A stretch of DNA of 64,000 nt from Chamaesiphon minutus PCC 6605 (GTDB lineage Bacteria; Cyanobacteriota; Cyanobacteriia; Cyanobacteriales; Chamaesiphonaceae): contig NC_019697.1 of the NCBI RefSeq assembly GCF_000317145.1, forward strand, positions 2,700,385 to 2,764,384, written 5' to 3'. Below, piece after piece: positions 1-9,500 of the stretch. The position numbers and the translations under genes are program-made. Positions within the stretch are counted from its first letter, which is position 1; every line of letters starts with the position of its first letter. Below the pieces are notes generated by a model. That model searched no databases and was not told where the DNA came from. It worked only from the letters and a program-made list of their open reading frames with translations.

Positions 1-291
1 TGTAGGCGATTCTAAGCGAATTTCGATCCCTTTGGCGGTGGTACTGACTGTTATGCCCGTAATTTTGACTGTAGCGGCTTGTGCCAATAACTTGCGCGTC
101 GCGGGGCGATTTGCTGCCGATACAGAAGGCTGCCCTGAATCAGAATTATTCTCAATAACTGAGCGCGCATGAGCGGGAATGGAAATCGCGATCGCCAAAA
201 TGTTAATTACAAAGCACAGTGGCAAAAATGCACCAGTGGTGAAGATTTTTTGGCGCGATAGAGCGAGATTCATGGTTTTTTGATTAGACAT
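1..291 (-). CDS. TonB-dependent siderophore receptor, N-terminal part (AMIN type)
   Basis: Only the first 97 codons are present; the gene runs off the left edge. The ATG at 289-291 opens a frame with a hydrophobic stretch at residues 20-38 and a likely signal-peptidase site after PAHA (39-42). A low-complexity linker follows, then a strand-rich motif VKITGITVSTTAKGIEI (75-91) that matches the start of AMIN domains. In cyanobacteria this AMIN domain is typically found at the N terminus of outer-membrane TonB-dependent iron-siderophore receptors. The gene is divergent from FecCD-type permeases, which supports outer-membrane uptake of a ferric siderophore. The plug and barrel domains are outside the window, so another AMIN protein (for example an amidase) is possible. 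A second in-frame ATG lies at codon 7. Confidence 0.62.
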   Translation of the reverse strand, partial: MSNQKTMNLALSRQKIFTTGAFLPLCFVINILAIAISIPAHARSVIENNSDSGQPSVSAANRPATRKLLAQAATVKITGITVSTTAKGIEIRLESPT

Positions 292-1045
292 CGGATGTAA
301 TATTTTTTTAGATACTTCAATGATTTCGATTTATCTATTTCCGCAAACGATTTTCTGGCTAGAGGCTACTTGCGATCGGCGAAGTCGAAGTATGCCAACA
401 CGCAAACCCATTGCAGGCCAGCCCGATCGATATGCAAACGCGCGAAACCGCTCCCCGAAACCGATATGTATCGCTCGAAGAATGTAGTAGTTATATTTTT
501 AAAATACTAAGTAAAATCTTACATTTATTGATATTTACTTGCAACTAAATTGTGAAGATTATGACAATGCTCCAAAAACTTTTAGTACAATTTTTGAGTA
601 GGGACAATTCATGAATTGCCCGGACAGTATGGATCTCAGACATAATTAACGTCTCTATAACACTCGATCGACCTGCAAATCTAGAGTCCCCATTACGGCA
701 GCAAACGCCAGACAGATCTGCTGTAGGCATAGCTGTTGACAGAAACGATACTTACCACTGGGAGTACGATCGCACATTTCAAATAAGAACTATTATCAAC
801 AAAGTCTAGATTGTACACGAGCGATATCTGTATTGTCTATCCCCTGCCAGACTTTTATCACATACTTAGACCGTGTCTTTTTTGCTGTGACGGCAGCAGT
901 TAGCGTTCAAACATCGACTTTCAAAGGCCAGATCGGAGAGATTAACTGTTGAGAACTAGCAATAAGAGCTAGATCCGCCGAAAATACCATTGCAAATTAT
1001 TACTAATAGTTAGTAAGATTAAATGATTAACTTTAGCAAGTATTT
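292..1045. promoter_or_regulatory. Divergent intergenic region, receptor / permease operon
   Basis: About 750 bases without a convincing gene. It separates the receptor gene (minus) from the permease operon (plus) and must hold both promoters. It is AT-rich near both ends. It contains the palindrome CAATTCATGAATTG at 605-618, which belongs to a small repeat also present at about 24.0 kb, and a perfect inverted repeat at 1000-1016 described separately. The 61-codon open frame on the minus strand at 545-730 has no recognisable features and looks random. Confidence 0.5.
1000..1016. promoter_or_regulatory. Candidate Fur-type operator (perfect 7-3-7 palindrome)
   Basis: TTACTAA-TAG-TTAGTAA is a perfect inverted repeat ending 29 bases before the ATG of the first permease gene. 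An AT-rich palindrome of this size just upstream of an iron-uptake operon is where an iron-responsive repressor such as Fur would be expected. The match to the classical Fur box is weak, so the assignment rests on position and symmetry. Confidence 0.4.
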
Positions 1046-2068
1046 ATGCTCGACCCCACTGTTGCGAGGTTGTCTAAATATCTGAAACCCTCACCACTAT
1101 TCGGGCTAGGGCTAGGTGTGTTGGTGGCGATCGGTTGTGCGCTTTACAGCATTACTTTAGGCACTAGAGACATTTCGCTAGCAGTTATCTTCGACTCCTT
1201 TACCCAGTTCGATAATTCCTTCGAGCATCTGATTATTCAAACAGTCAGATTGCCCAGATCGCTGATGGCAATGGCTGTCGGTGCCGCGCTGGCTGTATCG
1301 GGGGCGGCGATTCAAGGCTTAACCCGAAACCCCCTTGCCGAAACTGGCATCTTAGGCATCGAAGCTGGGGGTGCCCTGGCGGTAGTCGGTACATCCTACC
1401 TGTTCGGTAGTACCCCTTCAGACTATGCCGGGGCAGCTTTTGTGGGTGCAGGCATCGCGGCGATCTTCGTCTACATCTTCGCATCCCTCGGCCCTGGGGG
1501 AGTCACCCCGCTCAACCTGACGATCGCTGGAGCCGCGATCGCCGCATTTATCGCCGCCGTCACTACCAGCATCCTGATCGTCAGCCAGAGTAGCTTAGAA
1601 GAACTTCGCTTCTGGCTGGCAGGTTCCTTGGTAGGGCGAGATTTCAACCTATTTTTACAGGTATTACCACTGCTGATCGTGGGGTTAATCCTGGCGTTTG
1701 CCCTCAGTAGCCAAATCGCCACCCTGAGCTTAGGCGAAGACGTTGCCACCAGTTTGGGACAGAACACCCTAACGATTAAGCTGTTAACGGTAACGAGTGT
1801 GGTGTTACTCGCAGGTAGTGCCGTGGCGATCGCTGGGCCGATCGGGTTTGTGGGGCTAGTCGTCCCCCACGGCGTGCGATTTTTTATCAAAACCGATTAC
1901 CGTTGGATTTTGCCCTACTCGGCAGTCTACGGTGCGATTCTCCTGTTAGTTGCCGATATCGCTGCCAGACTATTAATTCAGCCCCAAGAACTACCAGTCG
2001 GCGTAATGACGGCACTTGTCGGCGCGCCAGTATTTGTCTATCTCGCCAAAACGAAAATCCGCGCATGA
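1046..2068 (+). CDS. FecCD-family iron-siderophore ABC transporter permease (first)
   Basis: 340 residues, the normal length for a FecCD/BtuC-type inner-membrane permease. It is a polytopic membrane protein with many Gly/Ala-rich helices. Family-typical segments include QTVRLPRSLMAMAVGAALAV and the block [20 protein letters not shown] (residues about 86-105). The cytoplasmic coupling helix region with GPIGFVGLVVPH (about 264-275) contacts the ATPase in characterised homologues. It is the first gene of an uptake operon; its stop overlaps the start of the second permease (ATGA). The two permeases probably form a heterodimer that moves a ferric siderophore across the plasma membrane. The substrate is inferred from the biosynthetic genes downstream. 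Confidence 0.93.
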   Translation: MLDPTVARLSKYLKPSPLFGLGLGVLVAIGCALYSITLGTRDISLAVIFDSFTQFDNSFEHLIIQTVRLPRSLMAMAVGAALAVSGAAIQGLTRNPLAETGILGIEAGGALAVVGTSYLFGSTPSDYAGAAFVGAGIAAIFVYIFASLGPGGVTPLNLTIAGAAIAAFIAAVTTSILIVSQSSLEELRFWLAGSLVGRDFNLFLQVLPLLIVGLILAFALSSQIATLSLGEDVATSLGQNTLTIKLLTVTSVVLLAGSAVAIAGPIGFVGLVVPHGVRFFIKTDYRWILPYSAVYGAILLLVADIAARLLIQPQELPVGVMTALVGAPVFVYLAKTKIRA

Positions 2069-3108
2069 AAAACTGGTTAGCCATTCGCCCGCCGTTACCA
2101 GAGTCACGCCCCGATCGGCAGCAATTGCCAATCGTCCCCATCTTAGGGGGATTGAGCTTGGTAGCGATCGTCGTCAGTGTCGGGCAAGGTGAGTACCCGA
2201 TCGCGATCGGCAATCTTGTCGCAACTCTGCTGGGAATCGATACAGGCAATCCCGATCTACCATTTGTGATTCAAACCTTGAGATTGCCCCGTACCTTAGT
2301 CGCCTTTTTAGTCGGTGTCGCATTGGCGATTTCGGGGGCGATTTTTCAAGGCTTAACCCGCAATCCCCTTGCCGATCCGAGCATCATCGGCATCAATGCA
2401 GGCGCGAGTTTGGCAGCAGTTACGACGATCGTGTTATTGCCCGATGCCCCAGTTGTTGTCCTACCGATCGCCGCATTTTTCGGGGCATTATTGATGGCAG
2501 CCTCGATCTATAGTTTGGCAGGAACCGGGAAAAATTCACCGATGTTATTAATTTTGCTGGGCATTGGCTTATCGGCGATCGCTAGTGCCTGCACGAGTTT
2601 AATGATTTCCTTGGGTTCTATTTACCAAGTCAGCCAAGCTTTAGTCTGGCTGGCTGGCAGCGTCTACGCTCGCACCTGGTCGGATTTATTCGCCTTGTTG
2701 CCGTGGACGCTGGTTGGTACTGCCCTGGCATTGGGACTAACGCGAGAGTTAAATGTCCTCAACTTGGGCGATGAGATCGCCGCTGGATTGGGGAGTCGCG
2801 TAAGCTGGCAACGCGCCCAGCTCGTTATCGTCGCCGTGGCGTTAGCTGGCTCGGCAGTGGCTACCGCTGGATCGATCGGGTTTGTCGGACTGATTGCCCC
2901 CCACATCGCCCGCCAACTCGTCGGGGGCAATTATCGCCAGATTTTACCAGTCACCGCCCTCATCGGGGGCATTTTAGTAACGATCGCCGATACGATCGGG
3001 CGCACGATCTTTGCCCCGATCGAGTTGCCCTGTGGTGTCGTCATCGCCGCGATCGGCGCGCCGTTTTTCCTCTATTTACTGATTCAAAATCGCTACCGCC
3101 AATGCTAG
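2065..3108 (+). CDS. FecCD-family iron-siderophore ABC transporter permease (second)
   Basis: 347 residues from the ATG at 2065, chosen because it overlaps the previous stop by four bases (translational coupling) and gives the usual family length. An open frame extends upstream to 1903, but those codons lie inside the first permease and show no family similarity. The protein repeats the hallmarks of its neighbour: [39 protein letters not shown], and [20 protein letters not shown] before the last helices. The similarity of the two genes indicates an old tandem duplication, usual for this transporter class. It partners the first permease and the ATPase encoded immediately downstream. Confidence 0.93.
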   Translation: MKNWLAIRPPLPESRPDRQQLPIVPILGGLSLVAIVVSVGQGEYPIAIGNLVATLLGIDTGNPDLPFVIQTLRLPRTLVAFLVGVALAISGAIFQGLTRNPLADPSIIGINAGASLAAVTTIVLLPDAPVVVLPIAAFFGALLMAASIYSLAGTGKNSPMLLILLGIGLSAIASACTSLMISLGSIYQVSQALVWLAGSVYARTWSDLFALLPWTLVGTALALGLTRELNVLNLGDEIAAGLGSRVSWQRAQLVIVAVALAGSAVATAGSIGFVGLIAPHIARQLVGGNYRQILPVTALIGGILVTIADTIGRTIFAPIELPCGVVIAAIGAPFFLYLLIQNRYRQC

Positions 3109-3986
3109 AACTCGTCGCTCAAGATCTATCCCTGGCTTACCAAGGGAACGCGATTATTCACGATTTATCCTTAACGATTCCTGCCGAAAAAATTACTGTA
3201 TTAGTGGGGTCGAATGGCTGCGGCAAATCGACCTTACTCAAAGGGTTGGCAAGATTGCTCAAACCGACTAGCGGCGGGGTATATCTCGATGGTAAATCGA
3301 TCCTCGCCGGATCGACCAAAAGCGTCGCCCGCCAATTGGGATTATTACCGCAAAGTCCGATCTCCCCTGAAGGTTTAACCGTCAAAGATTTGGTGTCCCA
3401 AGGTCGTTATCCCTATCAAGATTGGCGGCAACAATGGTCGATCCAAGACCGTCAAATCGTCCGCGAAGCCTTGGAAATGACCGACTTAACAGCCCTGAGC
3501 GATCGCCCCCTCGATACCCTCTCTGGCGGTCAAAGACAGCGCGCCTGGATTGCCATGTCCCTGGCTCAAAATACCAAAATTTTGTTACTAGACGAGCCGA
3601 CCACATTTCTCGATCTCGCCCATCAAATGGAAGTTTTGGATCTGCTCTACCGACTCAATCAGCACCAAGGACGGACGATCGTGATGGTATTGCACGATCT
3701 CGATCGAGCCTGTCGTTATGCCGATTATTTAGTTGCCATTAAAGCCGGACGTGTATTTGCCGCAGGCACCCCAGCCGAGATCGTCACAGCAGAACTGGTC
3801 GAGGCGGTATTTAACCTCAAATGTCAGATCTATCCCGATCCGATCGCCGGAACGCCGATGTGTATTCCGATCGGTACCAAAACCTTCAATCCAGAAGCTA
3901 CCGATGGCAACCATCCAGTTCGACCCAATCTGCTCGGCAGCCTCAAACCGTTGGAAGCTGAAAAGGTGTTGAGAACAGAACTATAG
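3102..3986 (+). CDS. Iron-siderophore ABC transporter ATP-binding protein (FecE/FhuC type)
   Basis: 294 residues. Walker A is GSNGCGKST (residues about 37-45), the signature is [10 protein letters not shown] (about 141-150), and Walker B is ILLLDEPT (about 161-168), followed by the switch histidine in MVLHDLDRA. All catalytic motifs look intact. The start overlaps the end of the second permease, so the three genes form one operon. The protein powers import of the ferric siderophore. It is some 35-40 residues longer than typical FecE proteins because of a Pro-rich C-terminal tail after about residue 255; that tail is not recognisable. The binding protein gene lies 1.5 kb further on, separated by three unrelated genes. 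Confidence 0.93.
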   Translation: MLELVAQDLSLAYQGNAIIHDLSLTIPAEKITVLVGSNGCGKSTLLKGLARLLKPTSGGVYLDGKSILAGSTKSVARQLGLLPQSPISPEGLTVKDLVSQGRYPYQDWRQQWSIQDRQIVREALEMTDLTALSDRPLDTLSGGQRQRAWIAMSLAQNTKILLLDEPTTFLDLAHQMEVLDLLYRLNQHQGRTIVMVLHDLDRACRYADYLVAIKAGRVFAAGTPAEIVTAELVEAVFNLKCQIYPDPIAGTPMCIPIGTKTFNPEATDGNHPVRPNLLGSLKPLEAEKVLRTEL

Positions 3987-4032
3987 AAACCAGTTGAGAT
4001 CTTTGAGGCGTGCGATAAGATTGGGATCGAAA

Positions 4033-4818
4033 ATGATATGGCTTGTCAATCATCAAATGCAGATCGAACAATTGACCCAAGAGCAAAACAGTCAAGTGCC
4101 TCAGTACCGTAGTAAGTGGGAAGAGATAGCACTTACGGAAATATTCGATCGTTCTAGCGCAGAGAAAGCTATTGGACTTGTTTATTCTGCGTTGAGTTTA
4201 TCGACACCAGATGTCTTCTTCGTACCCAGCCCTAAAGCTGCTGTAGAGATTATTACGTCTCAAGATTTTGGTAATCCGTTATCAGAGATGATAGCCACAC
4301 AGTTTGTACAAGAGCAGTTAGATAAGTTGCCAAGCCACATTCATCAGTCTTTGCTTCACAATCTAAATAAGAGGTTCTGCTTTTTACTAAATGCAAAAAT
4401 TAGTTCCATTGAAGATACTAATGGAGGAATTTTGAATCCAGTAACAAAGGTATTATCCAAAGACAAACAAAGTCGGGTTGAGAATTGCATAATTCCCTCT
4501 AGTTACGGGTGGATTCCAACAGTTGCGTTACTAGATTTCTGTGTGTCAGTTCTTCAGTGCGATCTTCATCAAACACGCTGGAATGCCCTTCAGTTAATGC
4601 TTCAACATTGTGGCAGAGTCTATCCTTTTAGGAGAGGTTGTATTGTCTGCGAACACCCTAACAGAATCAGAATGGAAGATGGAACCGACATTCAAAAGGC
4701 GAAGACAACGTTATCATATCGCGATGGGCAAAAATTTGAGTATTTATATGATGACACTCGTGGTTTTCATTGGAGAAGCAAGATAGTGCAAATGACATAC
4801 AAGAAATATGAATCTTAG
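4033..4818 (+). CDS. DUF6745-like protein of unknown function
   Basis: About 261 residues from the ATG at 4033; alternatives are a TTG at 3994 and an ATG at 4057. The ATG at 4057 would start right at the conserved-looking block MQIEQLTQEQNSQVPQYRSK. The N-terminal part (a charged helix followed by an acidic DVFFVPSPKAAVEI block) and the C-terminal Cys-containing block YPFRRGCIVCEHPNRI resemble cyanobacterial proteins annotated with DUF6745, sometimes attached to leucine-rich repeats. No catalytic motif is visible. The codon use is more AT-rich than in the flanking transport genes. It interrupts the iron-uptake gene set, so it probably arrived by insertion and need not act in iron uptake. Confidence 0.5.
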   Translation: MIWLVNHQMQIEQLTQEQNSQVPQYRSKWEEIALTEIFDRSSAEKAIGLVYSALSLSTPDVFFVPSPKAAVEIITSQDFGNPLSEMIATQFVQEQLDKLPSHIHQSLLHNLNKRFCFLLNAKISSIEDTNGGILNPVTKVLSKDKQSRVENCIIPSSYGWIPTVALLDFCVSVLQCDLHQTRWNALQLMLQHCGRVYPFRRGCIVCEHPNRIRMEDGTDIQKAKTTLSYRDGQKFEYLYDDTRGFHWRSKIVQMTYKKYES

Positions 4819-4893
4819 AAAACAGATCGAAATCTCACAAATTGAGAGAAGGCGTTAGGCTAAAATGAATCTATTACTACGATCTATATACTA

Positions 4894-5118
4894 ATGAAAT
4901 ACCAAGATATTCTCACAATAGAACCTGGAAAACGTAGCGGAAAACCTTGTATCCGAGGGATGCGAATTACCGTCTACGATGTCTTGTCATATTTAGCGTC
5001 TGGTATGACCCAAGATGAAATTTTACAAGACTTTCCGTACCTCACCGCCACTGACATTCTTGCTTGCCTTAGCTACGCCGCCGATCGGGAACAGATTACC
5101 CTCACGATCGCGGCATGA
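4894..5118 (+). CDS. DUF433 protein, putative antitoxin-like partner
   Basis: 74 residues, full length for a DUF433 protein. The core pattern RSGKPCIRGMRITVYDVLSY and the following AxGMTQDEILQDFPYLTATDI region are typical. DUF433 proteins carry a small winged-helix-like fold and are usually encoded directly before a DUF5615 PIN-like protein, as here, where the two frames overlap by four bases (ATGA). The pair is generally regarded as a toxin-antitoxin-like module; the antitoxin role of this member is inference from that arrangement. Confidence 0.88.
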   Translation: MKYQDILTIEPGKRSGKPCIRGMRITVYDVLSYLASGMTQDEILQDFPYLTATDILACLSYAADREQITLTIAA

Positions 5119-5447
5119 AATTACTTTTCGACCATAATCTTTCACCTCGCTTAGTTCTGATTCTTGCCGATCTCTATCCTAATTCTCAACATGTTTTTCC
5201 ATTACAAATGGATCGGGATGAAGATCGCCTCATTTGGGACTATGCGGCTCAAAATGAATATACAATTGTTACCCGCGACTCAGATTATAACGATCTGAGT
5301 ATTGTCCGAGGTTTCCCACCAAAAGTTATCTGGATTCGTCGGGGGAATTGCTCCACCAAAGAGATTGAAGTCATTCTCAGATCGTCAACTCAGGATATTC
5401 ATGAATTTTCCCAAAACCCATCACTTGGAATACTGACTTTAAGTTGA
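5115..5447 (+). CDS. DUF5615 PIN-like protein, putative toxin
   Basis: 110 residues. The start MKLLFDHNLSPRL has the acidic residue (D6) and the LSPRL motif characteristic of DUF5615, a PIN-domain relative. Further acidic positions follow in DRDEDRLIWDYA-like and TRDSDY segments, consistent with a metal-dependent nuclease site. It overlaps the DUF433 gene, so the two are co-transcribed and probably translationally coupled. It is likely the ribonuclease toxin of the pair, though chromosomal members are often of unproven activity. The FecB gene begins 21 bases after it. Confidence 0.86.
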   Translation: MKLLFDHNLSPRLVLILADLYPNSQHVFPLQMDRDEDRLIWDYAAQNEYTIVTRDSDYNDLSIVRGFPPKVIWIRRGNCSTKEIEVILRSSTQDIHEFSQNPSLGILTLS

Positions 5448-5468
5448 GATAGGTTCCATAGAATAACG

Positions 5469-6539
5469 ATGAAATTTACGAATTATTTTTATAAGCTGGT
5501 TGTGGCGATCGGCTTGCTGCTGACGATCGCTGCCTGTGCGGGCAAATTAGAGCATTCGATTCGATCGATCGCGCCAACTGCAAACCGCGCTAACTGCCAG
5601 CAAATCGAGCATACCGCCGGAACGACTCAAGTGTGCGATCGACCGCAACGGATTGTCGTATTAGGCCCATATATATTAGAACCATTACTGGCTCTCGGTG
5701 TTCAACCAGTAGCCTTTGGCGACTATGCTGCTTTGCACCGAGGCGAATATACCAAACCCAGCCAACAGATTCCCTATTTAGGAAAGCGGATCGCCGGATC
5801 TGTCGCCAATGTGGGCATGGCTGGTACCCCCTCGATCGAGGCAATTGTCAAAGCAAAACCGGACTTAATTTTGGGAATAGATATTGCCAATACCCAGCAC
5901 TATCAAACCCTGTCGAAGATCGCGCCCACACTAATTCTCAAATGGGGCGATCCCGATGGCAATCTCCAGACGATCGCCCAAGCCGTGAATCGCACCGAAC
6001 GCGCCGCAGATTTATTGCGGGAGACAAAACAACAAATTGCCACCGCCCGCCAAGCGTTTGCCCCCCTAGTTGCCACCGCGCCCAAGTTGCTAATGCTGAT
6101 TTCACCTGACTTACGCGAGGTGGGACTAGTCACCAAAATTCACAATCGCTGTAGCTCTTTACCCCAAGATTTAGGCTTTCAATTGGTCTACCCGCAACAA
6201 TTTGGACAAGCACAGCCTAAGACTTTCGCGCCGATTTCACTCGAAACATTCCCCGATCTCGATGCGGCTGATGCGATCGTGTTGCTAGGGCATAACTTCC
6301 GCAATGTCTCAGAACGTTCGATTTCCAATGGGTTTGAAGAATCTCAACTGACTAAACTCCAACAAACTTGGACGAGTAACCCGATCGCCCGATCGCTCAA
6401 AGCTAGCAAAGCAGGTAAGGTCTATTTCATCCCTAGCTATCTCTGTCTGGCATTACCTGGCCCAATTGGGACTCAGCTCTATCTTGAGGAGTTAAAAAAA
6501 CAACTATTAACAACATCAGGTTCGAGCCTCCTCCAGTAG
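5469..6539 (+). CDS. Iron-siderophore ABC transporter substrate-binding lipoprotein (FecB type)
   Basis: 356 residues. The N terminus has a hydrophobic signal and a lipobox LTIAAC (about residues 18-23), so the protein should be lipid-anchored at the plasma membrane. The rest matches class III periplasmic binding proteins: PQRIVVLGPYILEPLLALGV at the start of lobe one, IEAIVKAKPDLILG, and a long connecting helix before the C-terminal lobe. It delivers the ferric siderophore to the permease pair encoded at 1.0-3.1 kb. Its 3' end overlaps the convergent NRPS gene by 24 bases. Confidence 0.9.
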   Translation: MKFTNYFYKLVVAIGLLLTIAACAGKLEHSIRSIAPTANRANCQQIEHTAGTTQVCDRPQRIVVLGPYILEPLLALGVQPVAFGDYAALHRGEYTKPSQQIPYLGKRIAGSVANVGMAGTPSIEAIVKAKPDLILGIDIANTQHYQTLSKIAPTLILKWGDPDGNLQTIAQAVNRTERAADLLRETKQQIATARQAFAPLVATAPKLLMLISPDLREVGLVTKIHNRCSSLPQDLGFQLVYPQQFGQAQPKTFAPISLETFPDLDAADAIVLLGHNFRNVSERSISNGFEESQLTKLQQTWTSNPIARSLKASKAGKVYFIPSYLCLALPGPIGTQLYLEELKKQLLTTSGSSLLQ

Positions 6540-9500
6540 GTGTGCTACCGTGGCTGCTGGTGCGGTTATGAGTTTTCTCAGAATCGACTCGTAGCTAGCG
6601 AGGAGTCGATCGATCGACTCCTCCGTATACCTTTCGATCCCATAATTAACCATTACCCGCATCGGTTTGGACATTTCTATATAAAATTCTAGGGGCGTGC
6701 CAATATCGTCGAGTTCAGCAGAAATATCATCCCATTGTTGGGTGCGGGTTTGCATGACAACTAGTTCCCAATTGGGGATGGCAGCTAAACCCTGAGTGGA
6801 GTTAGTTACAGTCAGACTCGCCATCAGATCGATCGGCGCGTGACGCTCGATTTGGCTGAGTACCGACTCAAACGGCACATCTTTATGAGCGATCGCCTCG
6901 TAGATATCCAGTTGGAGTCGATCGAGTAACATCTTGCCAGTCAGATCGGGGCAAAGTTGTGATTTTAAGATCGTTTCATTGATAAAGCAGCCCAGCATAG
7001 TTTCGGTTTGGGGTACCGTTCGATTGCCGATCGTGGTGACAATCGCAATCTCTTCTCGTCCACTTTCAGCCGCTAGAGCCAGTTGTAAGCCAGTAGAGAG
7101 AATCGCAAAACTGGTAACGCCGAGGGTTTGACTCAAGGCGGCGATCGCCTCAGCTAGAGCATCGGGGAACGCAGTAAATCCATATTTAGACTGAGAAGTC
7201 AATGTTTTAGTTGAGACGGTGGAGTCAGCATTCCCATTACCATCAACTAATTTTTGTGACCAGTAGGCTAACTGGCGATCGATTTCAACTTGATGCTCTG
7301 GCTGCTGTTGCCAAGCCACAAAATCGGCATATTGCAGCGGGACAAGGGACAATGGTGAGGGCAAACCCCGTTCGTAAGCTTGGATGAGTTGATGCAATTC
7401 GTCAATTAGCAAACTAAAGGAAGAGCCATCGGTAATAATGTGGTGCATCGTCAGTAATAACCAATGCTCCTGGGGGGCGAGTTGTAATAAGTTGGTTCGC
7501 AGTAGGGGTGCGACGGCGAGATCGAATTCAGGAGTGGCAAGATCGATCGCGAGGTTAAATGCGGCTAATTCCCGCTCGTCTGGGGGTAAGGGTTGTAAAT
7601 CTTGATAACCTAATGGGAGGTGTAGTGTGGGTAAGATAGACTGGATCGGTCGTTCGTCAATCTCGCGAAATACCGTCCGCAAAATCTCATGGCGGCGGAC
7701 GATTTCATTAAAGCTGCGCTCGACGACGGCTCGATTGAGATCGCCTGTAATTCGCAACACGATCGAGCTATTGAGGGCGGAACTTTTACTCCCGGCATGA
7801 TGCCAAGCCCAAATCGACTCTTGGGAGAAGGAAAGGGGTGCAGATACTGAAAAGGTGCGCTCGATTGGGCGTAGGGATGATTTACGATCGATCGAGAGTC
7901 GATCGATCCGTTCTGCTAAACCAGCAACCGTCGGCGATTGAAACAGATCGACGATCGATAGTGGTACTTCAAAACTCGACAGCAATCGGGCGATTAATTT
8001 GGTAGCGAGTAAAGAATGTCCGCCCAACTCAAAAAAGTCATCATCGACACCGACTCGATTCTCTTGCATAGAGGCTATTGCTGGGGCAAACGCTCCGCTA
8101 CCGCCAACGAGATTTAATACCTCACCAAAAATGCGGGCGATTTCCGTCTCGATTGGAGTGCGTGGGGCGATAAATACGTTATCTAAATCCGATCGATCGA
8201 GTTCTGGAGCGGGTAACATTTGACGATCGATCTTGCCGTTACCATTGAGCGGGAAGGCGGCTAACAGTACGAATCCCGCTGGCATCATATACTTAGGCAA
8301 TCTGGTTTCCAGCAGACGGCGGAGACTGCGGATGGTTAGTTCAGAGTCAGATTCAGGCACGATATAGGCGACGATCTCTATGTCCCCGTTGGCATCTGGG
8401 CGATCGATAACCAGACTTTCGCGCACTTGAGGATGTTGAGTCAACAAGGCTTCAATCTCACCCAATTCGATCCGAAATCCGCGTATTTTTACCTGTCGAT
8501 CGATCCGCCCCAGAAATTCGATATTTCCATCCGCCCAATAACGCACCCGATCGCCTGTTTTATACAGACGGGCATTGGGTTTAAAGGGATCGGGAATAAA
8601 CGCTAGTGCGGTGAGATCGGGACGATTGAGGTAGCCTCGCGCCACACCTGCCCCACCGATATACAATTCCCCAGGAATGCCGCTGGGAGTCGGTTGGAGC
8701 GATGAGTCGAGGATGTAGGTACTGGCATTGGTAACTGGTGTGCCGATCGGTAGTTCGCGTCCGGTTAATTGTGCCTCTGTGAGCGCAGATAAATCGATCG
8801 TAGTGGTCACAATTGTCGCTTCAGTCGGCCCATAGCTGTTAACGAGGCGGACGTGAGGTTTAACCAGTTTTTGCCAGGTTATAAAGCGATCTCGCGCGGC
8901 TTTTTCACCGCCTAAAATTACCAACCGCACGGAGTCCGGTAGACTTAATTTCTGGGTTGACATTTCCGTTACCATCTGATGCCAGAAGGCGGTGGGTAAG
9001 TCTAAAACGGTAATTTGCCACTCATCGCAGGTATGGAGAAAAATCTCGATCGAACTGAGCATGGCTTCGGTTCGCAATACCAATGTCGCCCCACACGTCA
9101 AACAGGGAAAGATTTCTTCCGCCGCCGCATCAAAACTCAGTGAGGCAAATTGCAGCACGCGATCGCGATCGCTAATTGTATATTCCTCAATCGCTGCGGC
9201 GGTATAATTTGCCAAGGAATCATGCTGCACCATCACGCCTTTCGGTTGTCCAGTCGAACCAGATGTGTAGATAATATAAGCAAGCCGCTCGATCGGTGGG
9301 GAAACCGCTAAATCTGCGTCACTTTCTAAGTTAATCCGTTCCCAATCCCCATCGAGTAACACCACAGGAGCATCAAAATTATTAGTCCGCCTGCGCGTAC
9401 TTTGCAACACCAGCAGCGGTTTCAACCGCTGAAGCAGTGATTTTTTAGTTAATAATACCGACACTTGGGCATCGGCGAGGATAAACTCCAACCGCTCGGC

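Noticed and set aside
1903-2064. Upstream extension of the second permease frame
   Set aside because: The codons lie inside the first permease gene and encode Arg/Ser/Cys-rich sequence unlike a permease; the ATG at 2065 overlaps the preceding stop and gives the normal length.
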